Shown: positions 53,575 to 60,969 of the stretch, piece after piece
Numbering within the stretch: the stretch's first letter is position 1
Layout: every line of letters starts with the position of its first letter
Source: Glaciecola sp041380235
Lineage (GTDB): Bacteria; Pseudomonadota; Gammaproteobacteria; Enterobacterales; Alteromonadaceae
DNA: 64,000 bases
Assembly: GCF_041380235.1 (NCBI RefSeq)
Contig: NZ_JBGIYY010000007.1
Span: 155,506-219,505 of the forward strand
Direction of reading: 5' to 3'
Made by a program: the position numbers and the translations under genes
Notes under the pieces: model-generated
The model's database searches: none
Told to the model about the DNA's origin: nothing
Seen by the model: only the letters and a program-made list of their open reading frames with translations

Positions 53575-55614
53575 GTGTTTTTCAATGTGGGTTATGGCTT
53601 AACCGCGGCAGCTTATTTGCTGCTGCTGCTAATGCTGTTTGCAGTTCGAAATGCAGGCATGGCAAAGTACTTATTGATATTTGCCACCTTAACCACGGTA
53701 TTGTGGTCGATGACTCATGTTGGTTACTTCAGCTTAGAGCTTGGGCAAGAAAACATTCTCAAATACGATTCGGTCCGCCAATGGGCCTGGATGCTGTTTA
53801 TCGCTGCATGTTTACGCAATCAGTTTTCGAGTTTCTTTAGTTTCATCCGACGCCCTGAAACTTTAGCAATCATGCTGCTTCCCTCATTTGTAGTGTTCGC
53901 GGCTGTGTTTGAGTTTTTGCCAAGCACGTGGCAATTTAGTCTGCACACACTGTTGGCTTTGCAAGCTCTGGTATTGCTTGAAATTGTGTATCGTCAGTCA
54001 GACAAAGAAAAGTGGGCGTTTAAGCCTTTGGTTTTGTATTTAGGTGCCCTGAGCCTTTTTGATTTTGTTACTTATGCTAACGCGACGATGCTCAATCAGC
54101 TTAGTTGGAATTTCTTTGCGGCTAGAGGCTATATTTATGTCGCATTGCTGCCCTTCCTAGTGTTAGCAATTCGCCGCATTCAGCATTGGGGAATCGACAT
54201 TTTTGTGAGCCGCGAAATAGTCTTGCACAGCACACTATTAATGGTGGCCGGACTATATCTAATGGCCATGGCACTGATGGGCTATGTGGTGAAGTACATC
54301 GGTGGAAGCTGGAGTTTACCGGTGCAGGTTGCGCTGGTGTTAGTGTCTTTGATGTTGCTAATAAGCCTATTTATGTCACACCAATTTAGAAACACCATCA
54401 AAGTGTTTATCACCAAGCATTTTTACGCCAACCAATATGACTACCGTGAAGAGTGGGTCAAGTTAACAGAGCGTTTAGCAAACAGCGATCAATCAACAAG
54501 TGATGTCTATCAAACTGCGCTAGATGCCTACCTTGCCGGCATTGGTTATGCTCAAGGGTGCTTATGCAAAGTCAACGCTGGGCGTATTGAAATAGTGGCA
54601 TTTACTGAAGGTGAAGTAGAGCTTGATCGCCAACAATTCTTATTAGATATCCCGCCCCTTATTGAGTTTTGTCAGCAAAAACATTGGGTTATTGATTTTG
54701 ATGAACTCAAGACAAAGCCCGATTTGTACGAAGAAATGCAGCAGCGCGAAAAATTTATGGGTAAGTTTACATACCAGTTAGCGGTGCCGATTTATCAACA
54801 CGAAGCACTTTGGGGAATTGTGTTTATGCGTGCGCTAGAGCCAGATAAGAAAAGCTTAAACTGGGAACTTCGCGACTACTTGAGCGCACTTACCGATCAA
54901 ATCACCAATTTTATTTTTCATTCAGAAAGTTCCAAGGCGCTCGCTGAAAATGCACAATTTGCCGCATTTAATCGCATGTCGGCCTTCGTTGTCCACGATT
55001 TGAAAAACGTATTGGCACAAATCAACTTGATCCTCTCGAATGCACAACAGCATAAGTCGAACCCTGAATTTATCGATGATACTTTTGAGACGCTCGAATA
55101 CACCCAAGAGCGCATGGATAAAATGCTCAAACAGCTAACCAATAAAAAAGTAGAGGCTAAGCAAAGCGTTAAAATGACCGATATAGTAGTAGCACTGCAA
55201 ACTTTGATCACTCAAAAATGCTGTGCGCAAAAACCGTGTCCTGAAATGCTGGCCAAAGACAGTATTGAAATTAGCATTGATGCCGAAAAATTCATCAATG
55301 TTATGTATCATCTCATTAGTAATGCGCAACAAGCCACGAATGAGTCGGGCAAGGTCACTGTGGACGTCTGTGCTTTGGAAAATGGCGTTGAGATAAGCAT
55401 TGAAGACGACGGTACCGGCATGAGCGATGATTTCATTCAACAGCGTTTGTTTAAACCATTCGATACTACGAAAGGTAACGCTGGAATGGGGATCGGCGCG
55501 TATGATGCTAAACAGTTTGTTGAAGAATGCGGCGGAAATATTATAGTAAACAGTGAATTGGGCAAAGGGACACAGTTCATTGTTTATTTACCGATTGAGG
55601 CAAAGGAAAGATAA
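53575..55614 (+). CDS. prsK: PrsK-like sensor histidine kinase (PEP-CTERM/exosortase system type)
   Basis: A 679-residue membrane kinase. The N-terminal 280 residues form seven or eight transmembrane helices, then a GAF-like domain (about 300-450). The kinase core has the H-box FNRMSAFVVHDLKN with the phosphorylated His474, N-box HLISNAQQAT, and G-boxes EDDGTGMS and GNAGMGIGAYDAKQF. The H-box wording is that of PrsK, the kinase that pairs with PrsR in exosortase A/PEP-CTERM systems. It starts at GTG 53575, 6 bp after the ketosynthase gene, and is followed 3 bp later by prsR. No exosortase or EPS genes are visible nearby. Confidence 0.87.
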   Translation: MFFNVGYGLTAAAYLLLLLMLFAVRNAGMAKYLLIFATLTTVLWSMTHVGYFSLELGQENILKYDSVRQWAWMLFIAACLRNQFSSFFSFIRRPETLAIMLLPSFVVFAAVFEFLPSTWQFSLHTLLALQALVLLEIVYRQSDKEKWAFKPLVLYLGALSLFDFVTYANATMLNQLSWNFFAARGYIYVALLPFLVLAIRRIQHWGIDIFVSREIVLHSTLLMVAGLYLMAMALMGYVVKYIGGSWSLPVQVALVLVSLMLLISLFMSHQFRNTIKVFITKHFYANQYDYREEWVKLTERLANSDQSTSDVYQTALDAYLAGIGYAQGCLCKVNAGRIEIVAFTEGEVELDRQQFLLDIPPLIEFCQQKHWVIDFDELKTKPDLYEEMQQREKFMGKFTYQLAVPIYQHEALWGIVFMRALEPDKKSLNWELRDYLSALTDQITNFIFHSESSKALAENAQFAAFNRMSAFVVHDLKNVLAQINLILSNAQQHKSNPEFIDDTFETLEYTQERMDKMLKQLTNKKVEAKQSVKMTDIVVALQTLITQKCCAQKPCPEMLAKDSIEISIDAEKFINVMYHLISNAQQATNESGKVTVDVCALENGVEISIEDDGTGMSDDFIQQRLFKPFDTTKGNAGMGIGAYDAKQFVEECGGNIIVNSELGKGTQFIVYLPIEAKER

Positions 55615-55617
55615 TAC

Positions 55618-56976
55618 ATGGAAAAGATACTAGTTGTAGATGACGACCTAGGGATACAAAAGCAGTTAAAATGGGCACTTAGCGGTGTTGAAGTAATATT
55701 TGCTGCAGATAGACCGTCGGCCATAGCACAATTACGTCGTTTTGAGCCCAGTGTGGTGACGCTCGATTTGGGTTTACCGCCTGATCCAGCCAATGCTTCT
55801 GAAGGTTTGTTAGCGCTAAAAGAAATTTTAAATTTAGCGCCTGCGACAAAGGTCATCGTAGTAACCGGCAACGATGATAAAGAAAACGCTTTAAAAGCAA
55901 TAGCGCTGGGTGCTTACGATTATTATCAAAAGCCAATTGATACCGATACCATCAACCTGATCATTCATCGCGCCATAAACCTTGCGAACTTAGAGCACGA
56001 AAACCTAATGCTGTCGCGCACGCACGCGGCGATGGGGCGTATCATTGGAAACAGTGATGCCATTCAAGGCGCAAACCGTAAAGCTGAAAAAATAGCGCAA
56101 ACCGATATTAGCGTGTTGCTGTTAGGCGAAAGCGGAACCGGAAAAGAAGTATTTGCCCGCAGTATTCATGAGCACAGCGCCCGCAAAGATAAACCCTTTG
56201 TGGCGATAAACTGCGCATCGATACCCGAAAACTTGCTAGAAAGTGAGCTGTTTGGTTACGAGAAAGGCGCGTTTACCGGGGCGAATAAAACCACTTTAGG
56301 CAAGATCGAAACGGGTCAGGGAGGCACTCTGTTTTTAGATGAAATAGGAGATATGCCGCTTGGCTTACAAGCTAAAATGCTGCGGTTTTTGCAAGAGCGC
56401 GTGATTGAACGAGTGGGCGGTCGCAGTGAAATCGCAGTAGATGTCAGAGTGATCTGCGCCACGCACCGAGATTTGCAAGGCATGGTTGGCGGCGAAACCT
56501 TCCGAGAAGATTTATATTATCGCATTGGTGAAATTAGTATTTTAATTCCGCCACTGAGAGACCGAGACGACGATGTTATATTGTTGGCGAAGACCTTTTT
56601 GAATCAGTATCGAGAAGAGTACTCGGCAAAAGTGAAAGGGTTTAGCGAAGATGCAATTAGCGCAATGCTCAGTCATAAATGGCCGGGCAATATTCGAGAG
56701 CTGCAAAACAAGTTAAAGTCTGCCGTGGTATTAGCTGAAGGTCAGCTCGTGCAGGCCGATGATTTGGGTTTGTTAGTAAAAGATGAGTCTGCAGATGAGC
56801 GTGTGTTCAATTTACGTGAAGTCAGAGAGATAGCCGAAAGCAAGGCGATTCGAAATGCTTACCATCAGGCTGAACAAAACATTTCTAGAGCAGCCGAACT
56901 GCTTGGTGTTACCCGTCCTACCTTGTACTCCCTAATTGACAAATATCGACTTGATGATCTAAAAACTCAGACCTAA
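55618..56976 (+). CDS. prsR: PrsR-like sigma-54-dependent response regulator
   Basis: A 452-residue NtrC-family activator. The receiver domain has DDD at the N-terminus and the phospho-acceptor Asp50 in TLDLGLP. The AAA+ domain has Walker A GESGTGKE near 170-177, the sigma-54-contacting GAFTGA at 217-222, and Walker B GGTLFLDEIGDMP. The Fis-type HTH at the C-terminus reads NISRAAELLGVTRPTLYSLIDKY. It should act on sigma-54 promoters on a signal from PrsK. Its targets, in family precedent PEP-CTERM and exopolysaccharide genes, are not in the window. Confidence 0.9.
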   Translation: MEKILVVDDDLGIQKQLKWALSGVEVIFAADRPSAIAQLRRFEPSVVTLDLGLPPDPANASEGLLALKEILNLAPATKVIVVTGNDDKENALKAIALGAYDYYQKPIDTDTINLIIHRAINLANLEHENLMLSRTHAAMGRIIGNSDAIQGANRKAEKIAQTDISVLLLGESGTGKEVFARSIHEHSARKDKPFVAINCASIPENLLESELFGYEKGAFTGANKTTLGKIETGQGGTLFLDEIGDMPLGLQAKMLRFLQERVIERVGGRSEIAVDVRVICATHRDLQGMVGGETFREDLYYRIGEISILIPPLRDRDDDVILLAKTFLNQYREEYSAKVKGFSEDAISAMLSHKWPGNIRELQNKLKSAVVLAEGQLVQADDLGLLVKDESADERVFNLREVREIAESKAIRNAYHQAEQNISRAAELLGVTRPTLYSLIDKYRLDDLKTQT

Positions 56977-57000
56977 GTTACCTTGGGTCTGAGTTTATTG
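56963..57000. terminator. Bidirectional terminator between prsR and the small partner gene
   Basis: A 15-bp stem (56963-56977 with 56982-56996, one G-U pair) overlaps the prsR stop and ends in TTTATTGTT. The A-run on the other side allows use by the convergent transcript. Confidence 0.8.
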
Positions 57001-57007
57001 TTGGATT

Positions 57008-57310
57008 TTATTTTAAGCCTTGACCAAACAACCACTGGTCATCGCTGTAATATTGGTCGTGCACCAATAAACGTAATAACCTTGACTTACAAATGCCGGT
57101 ACGCTTACTAATGCCTGAAAGCTCTTTAGCGCTTTGTTGGGTGAGTGAAAACGTGGCGTTTTTGGTCTTTCCTGCAGCCTCTTGAGGCGGAGTCTTTTCG
57201 CCTAGCCCGTAAGCATAGCTTTGGGCACCATCAATAAAACTATCAATATCAACAGGGCTTTGGTGCTCGTTACTTGATGGCGTAGACTTTTTGAGATCTC
57301 GTAGGCTCAT
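57008..57310 (-). CDS. Small ParA-partner protein, possible ribbon-helix-helix
   Basis: A 100-residue protein with a polar, disordered N-terminal 50 residues and a C-terminal part NATFSLTQQSAKELSGISKR through TGICKSRLLRLLVHDQY. That part reads like a short strand plus two helices, as in CopG/ParG-type DNA-binding proteins. The gene starts inside the end of the ParA gene (41-bp overlap), a usual arrangement for a ParA ATPase with its centromere-binding partner. The fold assignment is by pattern only; no named family was recognised. Confidence 0.65.
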   Translation of the reverse strand: MSLRDLKKSTPSSNEHQSPVDIDSFIDGAQSYAYGLGEKTPPQEAAGKTKNATFSLTQQSAKELSGISKRTGICKSRLLRLLVHDQYYSDDQWLFGQGLK

Positions 57311-57965
57311 TGGCTTTCGCTCCTGCTGATATAATCAATTCGTTAAATGCTTGACGCAATTCGTTGGCAGCTTTGCCATTAGGCTCTCTTTCGATTACCG
57401 ACAAACCATCCTCTTCACTATCATCGTAGATATTTCGGGCATAGGTAACCGCATCAAGCGTGTGAATGCCAAACGAATTACATACGTCTTTTGCCTCTAA
57501 GATCCGCCCAACCTGATTCGGTAACGACGGACACTGAGTGATAATGAAGCTAGCGTGCATTTTTGGATTGACCATGCGGCAGGTGCTAAGCAAGTCTTCC
57601 ATGTGGACAACTGTTTTTAAATCACGTCTTTTCGGACGCAATGGTAATAAAGCTAGGTCGGCAACCGATAGCGATGAGCGCAGGGCTAAGTTGTCTTGGC
57701 CGCCGCAGTCGATGACTACATAGTCGTAGTGTTGTTCAAAGCTGAGCAGCTCGTTACGAATTTTTCCGTAAAGCTGAACACAGTTAATACTGGCTAGTTG
57801 CGGTTGGCTGTTGCGCTCTTGGATCCAATCAGAGGTGGTTCTCTGTGGGTCGCAATCTACCATTAACAATGAGGCTTTTTGCTCAGTAACTAAGTGAACG
57901 GCTAAGTTTTGGGCTAAACAGCTTTTTCCGCTACCGCCTTTTTCTCCGCCTACTAATATAATCAT
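57270..57965 (-). CDS. ParA/MinD-type P-loop ATPase
   Basis: A 231-residue protein with the deviant Walker A motif GGEKGGSGKSCLAQNLA, a Walker A' region LLMVDCDPQRTTSDWI, and Walker B-like YDYVVIDCGGQD. This is the ParA/IncC type used for DNA segregation or for placing protein complexes. It starts at ATG 57965 and overlaps its small partner gene. The pair lies between prsR and the peroxiredoxin gene, outside any visible plasmid or prophage. It may position a surface or polysaccharide assembly rather than DNA; this is speculation. Confidence 0.9.
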   Translation of the reverse strand: MIILVGGEKGGSGKSCLAQNLAVHLVTEQKASLLMVDCDPQRTTSDWIQERNSQPQLASINCVQLYGKIRNELLSFEQHYDYVVIDCGGQDNLALRSSLSVADLALLPLRPKRRDLKTVVHMEDLLSTCRMVNPKMHASFIITQCPSLPNQVGRILEAKDVCNSFGIHTLDAVTYARNIYDDSEEDGLSVIEREPNGKAANELRQAFNELIISAGAKANEPTRSQKVYAIK

Positions 57966-58090
57966 ATGGTCTCCTAATGGCTCTAAAATACGTTAAACTA
58001 TGTACCTGAACCCAAGTGATGCTATCTTTGCTTTACTTCAACATGCACGAAGATTAACAAATATTACTAAGCTGACTAGCGTATCTATTC

Positions 58091-58112
58091 ATACCTATTA
58101 ATATGTAGGTAT
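58091..58112. promoter_or_regulatory. Palindrome before the peroxiredoxin gene, possible redox operator
   Basis: ATACCTA, 8 bases, then TAGGTAT form a perfect 7-bp inverted repeat ending 31 bp before the start codon. Nearby CTAT elements at 58085, 58095 and 58117 recall the ATAG/CTAT pattern of OxyR sites but do not match it fully. Confidence 0.35.
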
Positions 58113-58143
58113 ACATCTATTTAACTGAACAAAAGGGAAAAAC

Positions 58144-58887
58144 ATGAGCAACAGCAACCAACTAAGCAGTCAAGAAGGCAAACATATCCCCGAAGTAAAC
58201 TGGCAGACTAGAGCGGGAGAAGAATGGAAGGTACTGAAAAGTAAAGATATTTTTGACAATAAAAAGGTTGTGGTGTTTTCATTGCCGGGAGCATTTACCC
58301 CTACTTGTTCATCTACTCACTTACCGCGTTTTAATCAGCTAGCGGGTGTCTTTAAAAAGATGGGCGTAGACGAAATTTGTTGTGTTTCGGTTAACGATAC
58401 CTTTGTTATGAACGCATGGCTGGCCGACCAAGAGGCAAGCAACATTACCGTAATACCCGATGGCAATGGCGAATTTACCGAAGCGATGGGCATGTTAGTC
58501 GACAAGGCCGACTTGGGTTTTGGCAAGCGCTCTTGGCGTTATTCTATGCTGGTAAACAACGGCGTGATTGAAAAAATGTTTATTGAACCCAACGTGCCGG
58601 GCGACCCCTTTGAAGTATCAGACGCCGATACTATGCTTGCGTACTTAGATCCCAAAGCCAAAGCGCCAGAAGAAGTTTCGCTGTTTACCAAGCCAGGCTG
58701 CCCGTTTTGCACAAAAGCAAAAGCGCTATTGACCGAAAAAGGCTACGACTACGAAGAAATCGTATTAGGTAAAAACGCGAGCCTTGCCTCACTTAAAGCC
58801 GTTACCGGTCGCGAAACAGTTCCGCAAGTGTTTATCGGTGGTAAGCACATAGGCGGCAGCGACGAGCTTGAAGCCTATTTTGCCTAA
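58144..58887 (+). CDS. Peroxiredoxin-glutaredoxin fusion (hybrid Prx5)
   Basis: A 247-residue hybrid enzyme that reduces hydrogen and alkyl peroxides using glutathione. The N-terminal Prx5-type domain (about 1-165) has the peroxidatic Cys in GAFTPTCSSTHLPRF. The C-terminal glutaredoxin (about 178-247) has the active site KPGCPFCTKAK, the cis-Pro segment TVPQVFIGG and the GG motif in KHIGGSDELEAYF. Such fusions, first known from Haemophilus, make the glutaredoxin serve its own peroxidase. GshB and OxyR are in the same window. An AAAGGGAAA precedes the ATG. Confidence 0.96.
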   Translation: MSNSNQLSSQEGKHIPEVNWQTRAGEEWKVLKSKDIFDNKKVVVFSLPGAFTPTCSSTHLPRFNQLAGVFKKMGVDEICCVSVNDTFVMNAWLADQEASNITVIPDGNGEFTEAMGMLVDKADLGFGKRSWRYSMLVNNGVIEKMFIEPNVPGDPFEVSDADTMLAYLDPKAKAPEEVSLFTKPGCPFCTKAKALLTEKGYDYEEIVLGKNASLASLKAVTGRETVPQVFIGGKHIGGSDELEAYFA

Positions 58888-58972
58888 GCGCTTGAATCCA
58901 ACCTTGAAGATGCAATATTTAGCAAATATGGGGTGGGCGAATATGCTCACCCCTGTTGTGAGCATTGTTCGT

Positions 58973-60001
58973 ATGCCTCTGAAAATTTACGCTTTGTTTA
59001 TATTGTTTTGTGTATCGATGCCACCAATGGCTCAGACACAAAATAGCTTTGTGCAAGGCTTCACTGCTCTTTACGAGCAAGAGTTAGGCTCTGTGAACCG
59101 TTGCTCTGAACAAACGCGCAATGAGGTAAAGATATGTTCTAAAACACTCAGAAACGATGGCAACGCGCCGTTTGCTCTGATGCCGAGCAAGCCTAAAGGC
59201 ACGGTGGTTTTGTTTCATGGTTTAGCCGATTCACCCTATTATTTGCGCTCGATTGCAGAATATCTTTATCAGCAAGATTATGCAGTGATTGTTCCGCTGC
59301 TGCCTGGGCATGGCAAACTCGACGCCGATGCCGACATGCAAGACCCAAACTTAAAACAGCGCTGGTATGCCCATGTAGACAACATAATGGCATTGGCTGC
59401 AAACAGCAGCGAAAAGGTGTTTGTTGGTGGGTTTTCAGCTGGCGGCACGTTAGCGACGCATTATATGTTGCAACACCCAAGCAAAGTGCAAGGCCTGCTG
59501 TTATTTTCAGGCGCACTAGAGTTATCGTCAAGCGCTGAGACCATGTCGAGTATTTGGGGCATGAAAAGCCTTGCAGTATGGCTCGACGGCACATTTGAAA
59601 CAGATGGGCCTAATTTATATCGCTACCCTAAAGTGGCCAGCTATTCAGGTTTGGTTTTGATGGACGTGATAAAAGAAATTCGCGAGATGCTGGCTGATAA
59701 AGCAGCAATGCAAGATATCACAAAACCGATTTTTACCGCTCACTCAATGGCCGATAACATTACGCCATTTACCGGCATTGAAGATTTGTTAACAAAAGTG
59801 CCCGGCAACCATACCCAGTTTAAAATAGACAGCGAATTTGATGTTTGCCATTCCGATGTAGTGCTCAGCCCATTGCAAGTTATGACCATGAATTTTAATA
59901 AGTCGGCGGTGAATCAATCGGAGCGCTGCGCTGTGCCAAAAGCGAATCCTTTGCACAGTACGATGTTGTCGGTAATGAGTTATTTTGTTGCGGGGCATTA
60001 G
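58973..60001 (+). CDS. Secreted alpha/beta hydrolase
   Basis: A 342-residue protein with a signal peptide (MPLKIYALFILFCVSMPP, cleavage expected near MAQ). The alpha/beta hydrolase core shows the oxyanion region GTVVLFHGLADSPYY and the nucleophile elbow GFSAGG with Ser155. A later His region is FDVCHSDVV. Resembles carboxylesterase or monoglyceride-lipase types; the substrate is unknown. ATG 58973 is chosen because it gives a clean signal peptide; earlier in-frame starts exist and one overlaps the previous gene. It lies close behind the peroxiredoxin gene and may share its transcript. Confidence 0.8.
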   Translation: MPLKIYALFILFCVSMPPMAQTQNSFVQGFTALYEQELGSVNRCSEQTRNEVKICSKTLRNDGNAPFALMPSKPKGTVVLFHGLADSPYYLRSIAEYLYQQDYAVIVPLLPGHGKLDADADMQDPNLKQRWYAHVDNIMALAANSSEKVFVGGFSAGGTLATHYMLQHPSKVQGLLLFSGALELSSSAETMSSIWGMKSLAVWLDGTFETDGPNLYRYPKVASYSGLVLMDVIKEIREMLADKAAMQDITKPIFTAHSMADNITPFTGIEDLLTKVPGNHTQFKIDSEFDVCHSDVVLSPLQVMTMNFNKSAVNQSERCAVPKANPLHSTMLSVMSYFVAGH

Positions 60002-60291
60002 ATTAACGATGTTTTAGTGTGACACGATGCTGTTAAGGACTGCTATACACCCTAACCGTTACAACTTACTATATTTGACTGTCACACGCTCCTGTCGATC
60101 TAACATTTGATGAGGATCAGTGCTTTGTGAGAGTTTATATAATCGACATTATTTACAATGTTTAAAGTCCCATACAGCCTTACTTTAAGCAAAAAGTACG
60201 TAAACGTTTACAACAATATTTGCAATAAAGACTTGACGAATGATCAATAGGTGATTATTTTTTAAAAAAAAGTCACATGGATGTTACTAAA

Positions 60292-60969
60292 ATGAAATCT
60301 AATCGTTTGATTACTCGCAGCCCCCTCGCAGCCCCCTCGCAGCCCCCTCGCAGCCCCCTCGCAGCCCCCTCGCAGCCCCCTCGCAGCCCCCTCGCAGCCC
60401 CCTCGCAGCCCCCTCGCAGCCCCCTCGCAGCCCCCTCGCAGCCCCCTCGCAGCCCCCTCGCAGCCCCCTCGCAGCCCCCTCGCAGCCCCCTCGCAGCCCC
60501 CTCGCAGCCCCCTCGCAGCCCCCTCGCAGCCCCCTCGCAGCCCCCTCGCAGCCCCCTCGCAGCCCCCTCGCAGCCCCCTCGCAGCCCCCTCGCAGCCCCC
60601 TCGCAGCCCCCTCGCAGCCCCCTCGCAGCCCCCTCGCAGCCCCCTCGCAGCCCCCTCGCAGCCCCCTCGCAGCCCCCTCGCAGCCCCCTCGCAGCCCCCT
60701 CGCAGCCCCCTCGCAGCCCCCTCGCAGCCCCCTCGCAGCCCCCTCGCAGCCCCCTCGCAGCCCCCTCGCAGCCCCCTCGCAGCCCCCTCGCAGCCCCCTC
60801 GCAGCCCCCTCGCAGCCCCCTCGCAGCCCCCTCGCAGCCCCCTCGCAGCCCCCTCGCAGCCCCCTCGCAGCCCCCTCGCAGCCCCCTCGCAGCCCCCTCG
60901 CAGCCCCCTCGCAGCCCCCTCGCAGCCACTTGCATAACCTTATTGGTCTTCTTGCAGGCACGTGCTTAA
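60292..60969 (+). other. Displaced start and n-region of the large secreted protein; current out-of-frame product
   Basis: ATG 60292 (or 60277) begins MKSNRLITR, a basic n-region of a signal peptide, and runs straight into the 11-bp repeat array. In the frame set by 55 copies it encodes repeats of RSPLAAPSQPP and stops at 60969 after ATCITLLVFLQARA. Without the array, CGC AGC CAC TTG follows in frame and leads into the hydrophobic core encoded from 60930. This is the most likely true start of the downstream gene. Confidence 0.7.
60318..60922 (+). repeat. Tandem array of 55 perfect 11-bp units
   Basis: The unit CAGCCCCCTCG is repeated head to tail exactly 55 times (605 bp) with no variant copy. 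A partial CTCG precedes it and CAGCC follows. The unit has no stop codon in any frame on either strand; three units encode RSPLAAPSQPP on the plus strand. Nine of 11 bases are G or C, far above the surroundings. The minus strand carries GGGGG every 11 bases. Confidence 0.98.

Noticed and set aside
60318..60922. CRISPR array
   Set aside because: The repeats are contiguous 11-mers with no spacers and no cas genes are nearby.
60273..60961. Long minus-strand reading frames rich in RGGCEGAARGL through the repeat array
   Set aside because: They are open only because the 11-bp unit has no stop codon in any frame. They have no plausible start context and no sequence outside the array.
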